Notes under the pieces: generated by a model
Told to the model about the DNA's origin: nothing
The model's input: the letters and a program-made list of their open reading frames with translations, nothing else
The model's database searches: none
In this document: one piece after another, positions 7,946 through 16,479 of the stretch
How positions within the stretch are numbered: the first letter of the stretch is position 1
Layout of the letters: every line of letters starts with the position of its first letter
Assembly (NCBI GenBank): GCA_016787265.1
Contig: JAEUVF010000005.1
Span: 186,001-250,000, forward strand
DNA: 64,000 bases
Origin: Flavipsychrobacter sp.
GTDB lineage: Bacteria > Bacteroidota > Bacteroidia > Chitinophagales > Chitinophagaceae
Direction of reading: 5' to 3'
Position numbers and translations under genes: made by a program

Positions 7946-10798
7946 ATGAAAAAATGGTGGTGGTTGTTGGGACTGTTTTTCACGTTGAAAGCATGGTCGC
8001 AGAATACGATCGGCCTGCCCAGGATCATCAATTATACTAAGACAGATTTCCGCGGTGGTGCCCAAACCTGGGATATCCGGCAGGATTCAGCCGGCCGTAT
8101 CTATTTTGCCAATAATGAGGGACTGCTAACTTTTGATGGTACCTTCTGGAAGGACTATGCGCTCCCCAATAAAACTATACTACGATCCCTGGCGCTTGAA
8201 GAAAACAGGATATATGTAGGTGGTCAGGGGGAGTTGGGGTATTTTAGTCCGGGTAAAAAAGGGCAACTTGCTTACCATTCGTTGCTGGCAGAATTACCCG
8301 CTGATCAGCGAACCTTTGCAGACATCTGGGACATTGAAATTTTGGGGTCAGCGGTATTTTTTCGGGCTCTTGACCGGATCATTGAATGGCAGAATGGGAA
8401 AGCCAGGGTGTTCAAAGCGCAGTCTGAATGGGTGTGGTTGAAAAAAATGGGAAACCGGTTGTTTGCGCAGGATGTGGTACATGGTTTATTTGAATGGCAG
8501 GAGGATCAATGGCATCCAGTAAAGGGAAATCAACAGGTGCAGTTAAAGCCGATTAATGGCATGCTCCAGGCTGGAGCAGATTCCATACTAATGCTAACGG
8601 TTCGGGAAGGGGGGTATTGGCTGGTGCGTGATTCGATTCATACCGCTACCGCATTTCCCAAAAGCTTCTTTCCATCGGACGTTAATGCTGTTTCCGCACT
8701 AAACCAGCGGGAGTTTATGGTTGGCACGAATTCATCCGGGGTTTTTGTATTGGATTATAAAGGTCGGATCATACAGCAGTTAGGGCGAAAGGAAGGCCTG
8801 CAGAACAATAATATTTTATGTGCACTGATTGATCGCGATGGAAACCTATGGACCGGTTTGAACAACGGTATCAGCTTCATTGCTTACAATGCGGCAGTTA
8901 AATACATTCATCCGAATGTGGAGAATGAACTTTCGGGATTTGGGGCGAGAATACTGGACGGTAGATTGTATCTAGGCAGTTCGGATGGCGCCTATGTGGT
9001 GAAACTGGACAGTTCAATGCAGGATCTGAGTTTTTCGAGAGGAGAGTTTAGGTTGATTTCTGGAAGTTCGGGGCAGGTGTGGCGACTGGATGAAGTTAAT
9101 CAGCAGGTGCTGATGGCTCATAATAGCGGAACATACCGGTTAACAGCACAACAGGCAGAAAAAATTGCTCCGGAACCTGCCTGGATCTTTCAACCCCTTT
9201 CGCCTGTATTGCCATCCAGCGAAATACTGGTTGGCAATTATACGGGGTTGAAGCGATTGACCTATAAAGATGGACAATTCAAAAACGAAGGTAACCTCTC
9301 AGGTTTATATGAATCACTTCGTTTCCTGACCATAGATAATGACGGAACAATCTGGGCTTCTCATCCTTATCGCGGTATTTACAAAATCGAATTGTCAGGT
9401 GACCGTGCCCGTTATGATACCAGGTTGTATACTGCGAAAGATGGATTACCATCAGATCTGGGTAATCATGTTTTCAGGGTTCAGAACAGGGTGGTATTTG
9501 CCACTGAGAAAGGTGTATATGAATTTGATGCAACCAGCGGAAGGTTTGTAAAATCCGCTTTTTTAGGAAATGTTTTGGGGGAAATGGAAATCAGGTATCT
9601 GAAAGATGATATTCAAGGAAATATCTGGTTCGTTAGCGGGAAACGAATGGGTGTATTGTTGAAAGAGGAAGGGAGGATGGAGCCAGTGTATTTTCCGGAG
9701 CTGACCGGGCAGGTCTTATCAGGTTTTGAGCAGGTATATCCTTATGATCCGCGGAACGTATTCATTGCTTCTGAGAAAGGACTGGTACATCTGAATCTTG
9801 AAAAGTACCAGGCGAACCGGGTTCCCGTAACCGTGCAATTAGGCCAGGTGAGGGCAATAGGTAACAGGGATAGTATTCTGTATGGCGGATTTGGAAACTG
9901 GGCATCACCTAAACTGAACAGTCATTTCAGCGCATTCCGGTTTGAATTCAGTGCGCCTTATTATGGCTTGTCCAATACCATTGAATACAGTTATAAATTG
10001 GAAGGATTTGATACGAACTGGAGCGAGTGGTCAGTAAGAACAGAGAAGGATTACACCAATTTGACGAGTGGAAGCTATGTATTTACAGTAAAGGCAAGAA
10101 CTAACCTGGGTCGCGAATCAGAGCCGGTAGCATATCGGTTTACGGTATTGCCGCCCTGGTACAAAAGCATGTATGCCTACCTGTTATATACAGGCCTATT
10201 TGTGTTGTTGGTTATGGCAGTGGTTCGCTGGCAGCGAAATAAATTGCGACAACAGCAGTTAAAGTTTGAAGAACAACAGCGGCAATTGGAAATCCTGCAT
10301 CAGTTGGAGATGGAGCAAAATGAAAAAGCGATCATCCAGTTACAAAAAGAAAAACTGGAGAATGAGGTAAAGTACAAGAATAAAGAACTGGCGGATGCAG
10401 CGCTGCACCTGGTGGAAAGAACCGATGCGTTGGCCCGGGTGAAAGAGGAATTGCAAAAACTATATAAGTCGAGTGAACAGGATGCAAGTTTAAAGAAAGC
10501 GTTGCAACTTGTGAATGATATTGAGCGAAACAATGATAACTGGGATCGGTTTGCAGTGCGATTTGATGAAATCAATAATGACTTTCTTAAAAAAATAAAA
10601 GGACTCTATCCACAATTGACAGGTACAGATCTTAAGCTGTGCGCCTATCTTCAATTGAATATGTCTTCCAAAGAGATCGCGCAACTGATGAACATATCAC
10701 TTCGGGGTGTTGAAATCTCCCGGTATAGGCTGCGTAAAAAATTGCAGTTACCAACGGAGAAATCCTTTGTTGAGTTTTTTGCGGAATTGCCTGGTTAG
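7946..10798 (+). CDS. Membrane-spanning one-component regulator: propeller sensor, Y_Y_Y domain, HTH
   Basis: 950 aa. Signal peptide (1-18), a long region of two-component-regulator propeller repeats (about 25-640; motifs such as D.DGNLWTGLNNGI and TIDNDGTIWASH), a Y_Y_Y domain (about 660-735; EYSYKLEGFDTNWSEW), one membrane helix (about 743-762), a charged coiled coil (about 763-870), and a C-terminal LuxR-like helix-turn-helix (about 885-940; LTGTDLKLCAYL...SSKEIAQLMNISLRGVEISRYRLRKKL). No DHp, ATPase or receiver domain is present, so this is not a hybrid two-component system; it resembles the SusR-like class, where the periplasmic propeller senses an oligosaccharide and the cytoplasmic HTH acts on the neighbouring susCD promoter. 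It is divergent from susC, 178 bp between the starts. No -7 box is obvious before its ATG. Confidence 0.9.
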   Translation: MKKWWWLLGLFFTLKAWSQNTIGLPRIINYTKTDFRGGAQTWDIRQDSAGRIYFANNEGLLTFDGTFWKDYALPNKTILRSLALEENRIYVGGQGELGYFSPGKKGQLAYHSLLAELPADQRTFADIWDIEILGSAVFFRALDRIIEWQNGKARVFKAQSEWVWLKKMGNRLFAQDVVHGLFEWQEDQWHPVKGNQQVQLKPINGMLQAGADSILMLTVREGGYWLVRDSIHTATAFPKSFFPSDVNAVSALNQREFMVGTNSSGVFVLDYKGRIIQQLGRKEGLQNNNILCALIDRDGNLWTGLNNGISFIAYNAAVKYIHPNVENELSGFGARILDGRLYLGSSDGAYVVKLDSSMQDLSFSRGEFRLISGSSGQVWRLDEVNQQVLMAHNSGTYRLTAQQAEKIAPEPAWIFQPLSPVLPSSEILVGNYTGLKRLTYKDGQFKNEGNLSGLYESLRFLTIDNDGTIWASHPYRGIYKIELSGDRARYDTRLYTAKDGLPSDLGNHVFRVQNRVVFATEKGVYEFDATSGRFVKSAFLGNVLGEMEIRYLKDDIQGNIWFVSGKRMGVLLKEEGRMEPVYFPELTGQVLSGFEQVYPYDPRNVFIASEKGLVHLNLEKYQANRVPVTVQLGQVRAIGNRDSILYGGFGNWASPKLNSHFSAFRFEFSAPYYGLSNTIEYSYKLEGFDTNWSEWSVRTEKDYTNLTSGSYVFTVKARTNLGRESEPVAYRFTVLPPWYKSMYAYLLYTGLFVLLVMAVVRWQRNKLRQQQLKFEEQQRQLEILHQLEMEQNEKAIIQLQKEKLENEVKYKNKELADAALHLVERTDALARVKEELQKLYKSSEQDASLKKALQLVNDIERNNDNWDRFAVRFDEINNDFLKKIKGLYPQLTGTDLKLCAYLQLNMSSKEIAQLMNISLRGVEISRYRLRKKLQLPTEKSFVEFFAELPG

Positions 10799-10806
10799 CG
10801 AACTTT

Positions 10807-11538
10807 TTATGCAGGCATCCAGCTATAAATTTCCTTTGCCATTACCCTCCACAACGGCCGGTCGAAAGCCCACACTTCAAAGCTTTGTTCGAGGATGATA
10901 AACAAACCGGCATACAGTGAAACCGGGTGGATTTTTTTCAATCGGATCCAGTCGTGGATCCAAAGCGCCAAGATCAAACTATCGGCCAGCACGAGTGCAA
11001 ACCAGATTTCAGGTTGGGGAACAGAAGGGAAATAATGCCGAAATCGAAACCACGCTGGCCAGAGAACGACAATTGTTGCCAGTAACATAAAACGCTTGTG
11101 GACATCCGGCCGATTTCTGTTCCAGATACCTGCAACTACTAAAGAGAAAAACAGCAAGCCTGAAACGATGGTACCCAGAATGGTAGAGTAGGCACTATCT
11201 CCAAGGCCGGCAGCCAGATCGCGATCCACCACAAATTTTCCGGTCGGAAATAATGTACTAGCAATACCCGCAGCAAGTATTAGACCTACGATACCCAATC
11301 TGGCATGTAGTGAATACAGAGAACGGCTGATTAAAAAGGCTTGTATAAAAAAGAGGATGATCCATCCGAAAGCAAATGCGCCATGTAAATGAATTATTAA
11401 AGGAGCGACAAAGCTTCCCTGGGAAACAGGAAGAAAAAATGTTTTGCCAAAGCCGATTAAGACTGCTGTCAATCCAATCAAAGACATGACAAAGAAAAAT
11501 GGTGAACGTTTTTTTGGTTGCTGAATTGACATTGTCAT
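10807..11538 (-). CDS. Polytopic membrane protein, function unknown
   Basis: 243 aa with about seven hydrophobic helices. Conserved-looking histidines sit at helix ends: HLHGAFAFGW, SLHARLG and the pattern RPDVHKRFMLLAT followed by RFRHYFP; such paired histidines in small membrane proteins can bind heme or be structural, but this is inference. The start overlaps the preceding 128-aa gene by 4 bp (ATGA), so the two are translationally coupled, with the MocR-type regulator gene at the head of the operon. Its 3' end faces the 950-aa regulator with 8 bp between. A second ATG two codons downstream (11530-11532) could also be the start. Confidence 0.8.
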   Translation of the reverse strand: MTMSIQQPKKRSPFFFVMSLIGLTAVLIGFGKTFFLPVSQGSFVAPLIIHLHGAFAFGWIILFFIQAFLISRSLYSLHARLGIVGLILAAGIASTLFPTGKFVVDRDLAAGLGDSAYSTILGTIVSGLLFFSLVVAGIWNRNRPDVHKRFMLLATIVVLWPAWFRFRHYFPSVPQPEIWFALVLADSLILALWIHDWIRLKKIHPVSLYAGLFIILEQSFEVWAFDRPLWRVMAKEIYSWMPA

Positions 11539-11921
11539 TTTTGCTGGTTAAATTTTTTTACAGCCCTAAACTCCCATAAAACTAACAACAGTATAATAGA
11601 TATTTCACCAATAAAATAAATCCATCCGATACCAGTTACCTCCTGGTAATGCCAAATTACTACACCAAAACTGAGTGCGCAATAGATTGTATTTGCGATA
11701 GCGATAGCCTGCATAAAGGGCTTCCAGTTTTTCGCATTAAAAAGCAGATGATTGATTAAGGAGTAGATGGCAAAGAAGAAGGCTATTCCCCCCAGTATCT
11801 TCGTAACCGCCAACGGAAGCCCAAAAAATTCCGGAAAAAGGAGAGGCACCGACAGCAAAATTGCCGCAGTGAAAGCGGCTCCTATTCCATCAATCAAAAA
11901 AAAATTCTTCGGAGACAGCAT
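11535..11921 (-). CDS. Small four-helix membrane protein, function unknown
   Basis: 128 aa, four predicted membrane helices (about 8-28, 36-58, 68-88, 97-117) and a short lysine-rich C-terminus (cytoplasmic by the positive-inside rule). No enzymatic motif. It starts 2 bp after the stop of the MocR-type gene and its stop overlaps the next gene by 4 bp, so all three are almost certainly one transcript. Confidence 0.8.
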   Translation of the reverse strand: MLSPKNFFLIDGIGAAFTAAILLSVPLLFPEFFGLPLAVTKILGGIAFFFAIYSLINHLLFNAKNWKPFMQAIAIANTIYCALSFGVVIWHYQEVTGIGWIYFIGEISIILLLVLWEFRAVKKFNQQK

Positions 11922-11923
11922 AT

Positions 11924-13417
11924 TTAATTAATTGAAAGGTGATCATAAACCTCCCGCATACAACGTATAACCTGTTCCATTTCCATTTCCTCCAGGTGCC
12001 CAAAGCCCATACGCATGGCCGTCAGGTTTTTTTGCTGATACAGCAGGGTTCGGGGAATGAATACGTCTTTTGCCTCACAGGCTTTGCTGAACTGGGCCAG
12101 GTTCAAATCCTTTTTCCATTCCAGCCAGAAGGCGAGTCCGCCATTCGGAGGTTCAAACTGAAGTTGGTCGCTAAAGTATTTGTTCAGCAATTCTATAGTA
12201 TTATTTCTTCTAGCCCCATAAACCTGAAGCGATTTTTTTAATAAACGATGCATCTCCCCCTCTTCAATAAGCTCTCCCAATACCTGTTCCAATAGCGGAT
12301 CACCCTGGCGATCCAATACCTGCAGATGCTTTTGCAGTTCACCAATCAGGTTTTTCGGAGCAACCACAAAGCCCGTCCGAAATCCGGGTGCCAGCGATTT
12401 TCCAAAGCTTCCGCAATAGACAACCATACCACTGGTATCAGCACTCGCAAGAGGCAAAACGGGGCTTTTATCAAAATGAAAATCGTAATCAAAATCATCT
12501 TCCAGAATGATGAATCCAAATTCGGCAGACAACTTCAAAAGCTCCAATCGACGGCCAGCACTTAGGGTTACCGTCGTAGGATAGTGATGATGCGGAGTTA
12601 TGTAAAGTAATCGGACCGGTTGCTTTTCGCAAAGTTTTCTGACTGCCAGAACATCAATTCCCTCTGCATCCACCGGCACCGTATTGATGCGGGCGCCTGC
12701 CTGTTGAAAGGTCATGTTCATGATGAAATAACTGGGTGCCCCCACTACTACGGTGTCACCGGGCTGAAGCAGCAGATTTGCCGTTATAAAAAGGCTCATT
12801 TCTGTTCCCCTGGTAAGCAGGATATTGTCTGGTGAAACATGCAATCCGCGTGTGAGATTCAGAAAATTGGCCAGTTGCCTGCGGAAATACAGATTGCTTT
12901 CGGCCTGCTGGTATCCCAGGTGTCGCCGGTTGATTTTACGTTTCAGGCTGGTGTTGTAGTATCTGCTCAACTGATCCAGCGGTGTTAGCCGATAATCCGG
13001 CAGACCATCGTTCAGGTGGAGTCGGGCTTTGCTATGTCCAATTGGGTTATCCAGCAGGCTGGATTTTTTAAATTGAAAGCCGGTGACCGAAGGGTATTCA
13101 ATCAATTGAATCGTTTGCCCGGCCTGGAATTTTGTCGGCCTGGGAGCTGCTTTCCCGATAATAAAACTGCCTTTGTTAGGATGAATTTCCAACCAGCCCT
13201 GGGCTTCCAGTTCCTGGCAGGCCATAATGATCGTATTGCGATGCACCTGCAAAGCTTTTGCAAGGATCCGGGTACCAGGTAAGCGAGTGCCGGCAGGCAG
13301 GTATTGTCGCTGGATGGCATTGATCACCTGGTGCGCGATCTGCAGGTAAACCGGAGTGCCTGAGGAACGGTCTAACTGGATGATCGACTCAAAAGGAATG
13401 TTAGCCGGACTAGCCAT
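11924..13417 (-). CDS. MocR/PdxR-type GntR-family transcription regulator with aminotransferase fold
   Basis: 497 aa, the usual MocR size. N-terminal winged helix (about 20-90; VYLQIAHQVINAI, LPGTRILAKALQVHRNTI, the GntR recognition helix) joined to a class I aminotransferase-like domain (about 140-490). PLP-binding features are kept: the ILEDDFDYDF aspartate and the Schiff-base lysine in GSFGKSLAPGFRTGF. Known members sense PLP or an amino compound and activate or repress neighbouring genes and themselves. It is the first gene of a three-gene leftward operon with two membrane proteins and is divergent from a TonB-dependent receptor gene, 69 bp away, so both sides are likely targets. No pdxST genes are present, so PdxR itself is not supported. 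Confidence 0.88.
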   Translation of the reverse strand: MASPANIPFESIIQLDRSSGTPVYLQIAHQVINAIQRQYLPAGTRLPGTRILAKALQVHRNTIIMACQELEAQGWLEIHPNKGSFIIGKAAPRPTKFQAGQTIQLIEYPSVTGFQFKKSSLLDNPIGHSKARLHLNDGLPDYRLTPLDQLSRYYNTSLKRKINRRHLGYQQAESNLYFRRQLANFLNLTRGLHVSPDNILLTRGTEMSLFITANLLLQPGDTVVVGAPSYFIMNMTFQQAGARINTVPVDAEGIDVLAVRKLCEKQPVRLLYITPHHHYPTTVTLSAGRRLELLKLSAEFGFIILEDDFDYDFHFDKSPVLPLASADTSGMVVYCGSFGKSLAPGFRTGFVVAPKNLIGELQKHLQVLDRQGDPLLEQVLGELIEEGEMHRLLKKSLQVYGARRNNTIELLNKYFSDQLQFEPPNGGLAFWLEWKKDLNLAQFSKACEAKDVFIPRTLLYQQKNLTAMRMGFGHLEEMEMEQVIRCMREVYDHLSIN

Positions 13418-13425
13418 AATATAAA

Positions 13426-13449
13426 AACTGGTACAGTCGTACAGACCGG
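13426..13449. promoter_or_regulatory. Candidate MocR operator
   Basis: In the 69-bp divergent gap there is the palindrome ACTG-GTA-CAGT at 13427-13437 and a direct repeat GTACAG at 13431-13436 and 13439-13444. MocR-family regulators typically bind pairs of direct repeats near their own gene, and CTGTAC/GGTAC-type half-sites fit. The site lies 8 bp from the regulator start codon, suitable for autorepression. Confidence 0.45.
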
Positions 13450-13486
13450 CAAGTTACTAGTTTTGGCCTCAAATTGCACATAGGCT

Positions 13487-15424
13487 ATGGTTTCCAGGAA
13501 TGTATTCATTAAAGCGACAGGCTTACTCACATTAGCAGCCGGTTTGTTTTCAGAAAGTTATAGTCAGAATAAACAGTCGGATCTGGATCCCGTAACAGTA
13601 ACCGCTTCCGTAAACCCGATTCAGACTTCCCGTACCGGCAGGAATGTATTTGTAATAAAAGGCGACCGCTTCCTGGAATTGCCGGTTCAGTCAGTTGATG
13701 AATTGTTACGCTTTTTGCCCGGCGTGGAAATGCAGATGCGCGGACCGGCAGGCAGCCAGGGTGATATCGTTCTAAGAGGCGGGAGTTTTCAACAGGTGCT
13801 GGTATTGCTGGATGGGGTTCGGTTGAACGATCCCAATACCGGGCATTTTTCCGGTTATATCCCTCTTGCTCCAGCGGAAATCGATCGTATTGAGATTTTA
13901 AAAGGAGCTGGCTCCGCGATTTATGGAGCGGAGGCGGTGGGTGGGGTAATTCATGTAATCACAAAAACCTATGCAAGCAGGGCTGACGGAGCAGATACCC
14001 TTGCAGTACAGGCACAGGCTGCCATTGGTGAATATAAATATGGATCTGTTCAGGCGGGGGCATTTATGCGAAAGGGTCGGACGGCTTTCAGCGCCGGATT
14101 GTTATCGAATAACGCAGATGGACAACCGCAAAGAGGAACAAGAGGATTTTTTCACAACAATACGGTTTCCTTATCTGCCAGCCAGTGGTTGAATGACCAA
14201 TGGAAAATCGGTGCAAGAGCAGCGTTTGACCATCGTGATTTCGGTGCACAAAACTTCTATACCACATTTGCATCGGATACGGCAACTGAAAAAATCAGGA
14301 GCTGGTGGACACAGGTACAGGCGCAGCGTGTGGGTAAGCGGGATCGCCTGGTGTTTGACCTCGGTTATAAACACCTGGTTGATCAATTCGCTTTTAATAA
14401 AAGTTCGGTGGCAAACCGAAGTGTGAGTGAGCTGGTACAGGCACAGGTGCGGGATGAGATCCGCTTTACGGAAAAGACAGAACTTACAGTTGGCTGGCAG
14501 TTTATCAGTAAAAAAATCGCTTCAAATGACAGGGGTAATCATACGGTATTACAGAGTGGTGCCTTTGTTGTATTGAACCAGCAGTTAGGGGATAAATGGA
14601 CAGTGAGTCCGGCATTGCGGCTGGAATGGAATGAACGCTCAGATGCGGAACTGATTCCGCAATTAAATATTTCTTATCACAGCGGGAACTGGCAATTGCG
14701 CGGCAGCGGGGGGAAAACAATCCGTGATGCCGACTTTACCGAGCGCTTTAATAATTACAACCGGGCTCTGGTTACGGGTGGGCGGATTGGAAATCCCGAT
14801 TTGAATCCCGAACGCTCCTGGAGTTATGAATTCGGTGCTGATTATTACCTGAACAGTCGCTTCAAACTGGCAGCTACTTATTTTCAGCGGTTTCATGAAC
14901 AGCTGATCGACTGGACAAATACACTCTATGCGGAGATGCCGCGTAAGGAAAATCTATCCCCAACCGGTTCCTATGCATTGGCTAAAAATATTGCCCGTGT
15001 GAATACCAAAGGGGTTGAGCTGGATGGACAATTTCAACAACGGTTCAGTGAACACCAGGAGCTTTGGGTGAACGCCGGAATTACCTGGATTGAATCCAAC
15101 AGTAATGAATCTACCCCTTCACTTTATTTATCCTCTCATGCCCGCTGGCTCATGAATCTGAATGCGCAGTACAGGGTGGGAAGATTTTCAATGAGTTTGG
15201 GCGCCTTGTATAAATACCGGCTTGCTCAGGAGGCTCCTGCAATCGGATCGGTATTAAACCGGGATTATTTTCTGCTGAACGCGAAGCTCCAGGCTGCCGT
15301 TTGGCAACAGAAACTTCGGTTGTTCATCCAGGTGGATAATGTAATGGATATTTCTTACCAGGACTTGTTAGGTTCGGTTATGCCTGGCCGTTGGGTAATG
15401 GGTGGGCTCAGTTTCCGACTCTGA
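13487..15424 (+). CDS. TonB-dependent outer-membrane receptor (BtuB/CirA-like size)
   Basis: 645 aa. Signal peptide (to about SYSQ), short N-terminus with DPVTVTAS as probable TonB box, plug domain at about 50-165 (VDELLRFLPGVEMQMRGPAGSQ, VLLDGVRLNDPNTGHF, IEILKGAGSAIYGAEAVGGVIHVITK) and a 22-strand-type barrel ending in a C-terminal hydrophobic strand (VMGGLSFRL). The length and lack of a carboxypeptidase-like domain set it apart from SusC; such receptors usually import cobalamin, siderophores or other metal chelates. I see no cobalamin riboswitch in the 69 bp upstream and no partner SusD. Divergent from the MocR-type gene, which probably regulates it. Substrate unknown. Confidence 0.9.
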   Translation: MVSRNVFIKATGLLTLAAGLFSESYSQNKQSDLDPVTVTASVNPIQTSRTGRNVFVIKGDRFLELPVQSVDELLRFLPGVEMQMRGPAGSQGDIVLRGGSFQQVLVLLDGVRLNDPNTGHFSGYIPLAPAEIDRIEILKGAGSAIYGAEAVGGVIHVITKTYASRADGADTLAVQAQAAIGEYKYGSVQAGAFMRKGRTAFSAGLLSNNADGQPQRGTRGFFHNNTVSLSASQWLNDQWKIGARAAFDHRDFGAQNFYTTFASDTATEKIRSWWTQVQAQRVGKRDRLVFDLGYKHLVDQFAFNKSSVANRSVSELVQAQVRDEIRFTEKTELTVGWQFISKKIASNDRGNHTVLQSGAFVVLNQQLGDKWTVSPALRLEWNERSDAELIPQLNISYHSGNWQLRGSGGKTIRDADFTERFNNYNRALVTGGRIGNPDLNPERSWSYEFGADYYLNSRFKLAATYFQRFHEQLIDWTNTLYAEMPRKENLSPTGSYALAKNIARVNTKGVELDGQFQQRFSEHQELWVNAGITWIESNSNESTPSLYLSSHARWLMNLNAQYRVGRFSMSLGALYKYRLAQEAPAIGSVLNRDYFLLNAKLQAAVWQQKLRLFIQVDNVMDISYQDLLGSVMPGRWVMGGLSFRL

Positions 15425-15428
15425 TCTA

Positions 15429-16367
15429 CTAAGCATCCTTTGGATGTTTGGGGGGGTCTTTTTTTGCAGGTCGGGTTGGCTTATCCAGATCGATAACTTT
15501 GATAACGGTCCGGATAATGTCAATCACCACCGGAGCACCGATTCCCAGCCTTTGTGCGTTGGTATTGGCCGGAGCGATGGAAATGCTGGTCGGATCAAAT
15601 AAGATATAATTGATCAGGTTTTCACCATCCCCTGTGGATTCCGGAACATATACCTGGATGGTAGTTTTTTTATAACCATCCGGATAATATCGAACATAAT
15701 ATCCCTCTTCATGACGGTACCATTGATTCAGCTTGAATTCAGGATTGCGCATCTGTGAAAGTGTGCGGGGTACCGCAATGCGCTCATAAGCCTCATAAGA
15801 ATTCACACCAGTATTGAAAATGTCCTGAATGTCTCCGAGTGTTCCACCTGAGGGCATAACTGCTGCAACCGTTTTTACAATCCCCATTACGCCACCATTC
15901 AGTTCAAAGATCTGCTTGGAATTGAGTAATCTTCGTCCGGTGTATTGCACGGGCGTAGGTAGTTTGCTGAATTCGGTTCTGCTCATCACACCCCATAATA
16001 AAAGCTGAATATTCCTTTGATCAAGCTCGTTAGCGGTTTGTGAATTTTTTAAAATGGACTCGATAATTTCTTTCCGGGGATGATTCAGGGGTGCCTGGAA
16101 GTAGGCATCACGGGCTGTTGGATCGGGTGTGCCGGGCTGCAAACAATAGGATTTAAACTCGGCGGTATACAACCCTGGTTTTAAAATAAAACTTCCATTT
16201 TCAGTCAGGGGTTGCTCCACCATTGATAAAGATGCAGTGTCCTGCAATTCAAGGGATTGCACGGTATATTTTGGTTCCGTAGAAGTATTTGTGGTGAGCG
16301 TTTTGCGGGAACTGCAGGCCATGAAAACCAGGCTGAACAGGCTGCAGGAGAGCGCTAATCTTATCAT
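15429..16367 (-). CDS. Exported lipoprotein of unknown function
   Basis: 312 aa from the ATG at 16365-16367; an in-frame opening extends further upstream but would lack a signal peptide and run into the divergent gene, so this start is preferred. Lipobox VFMAC (Cys18). The body has a conserved-looking region with YCLQPGT..P..RDAYFQAPL..P, then helical NELDQRNIQLLLWGVMSR and ARRLLNSKQ-like helices, and an FRYYPDGYKK-type beta segment near the C-terminus, ending in a Lys/Pro-rich tail. I recall similar uncharacterised secreted proteins but no function. The 3' end is only 4 bp from the convergent TonB receptor gene; upstream it is divergent from the beta-barrel gene at 16480. Confidence 0.75.
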   Translation of the reverse strand: MIRLALSCSLFSLVFMACSSRKTLTTNTSTEPKYTVQSLELQDTASLSMVEQPLTENGSFILKPGLYTAEFKSYCLQPGTPDPTARDAYFQAPLNHPRKEIIESILKNSQTANELDQRNIQLLLWGVMSRTEFSKLPTPVQYTGRRLLNSKQIFELNGGVMGIVKTVAAVMPSGGTLGDIQDIFNTGVNSYEAYERIAVPRTLSQMRNPEFKLNQWYRHEEGYYVRYYPDGYKKTTIQVYVPESTGDGENLINYILFDPTSISIAPANTNAQRLGIGAPVVIDIIRTVIKVIDLDKPTRPAKKDPPKHPKDA

Positions 16368-16479
16368 GGTACAGACGAATTGGTTCCCTTTATAACGCAA
16401 TTTTTTAGTTGTCAGGTATATGTACCGTTCAACCAATTTTCCTGCTGGCAATGACAGCAGCAAATAATTTTGATAGTAT

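Noticed and set aside
13418..13486. Cobalamin riboswitch in front of the BtuB-sized receptor
   Set aside because: Only 69 bp separate the divergent genes and no B12-box-like sequence is present.
16465..16472. Exact TAATTTTG promoter -7 box just before the ATG of the 812-aa beta-barrel gene
   Set aside because: No TTG lies 19-21 bp upstream and transcription would begin at the start codon itself; a chance match in A/T-rich DNA is as likely.
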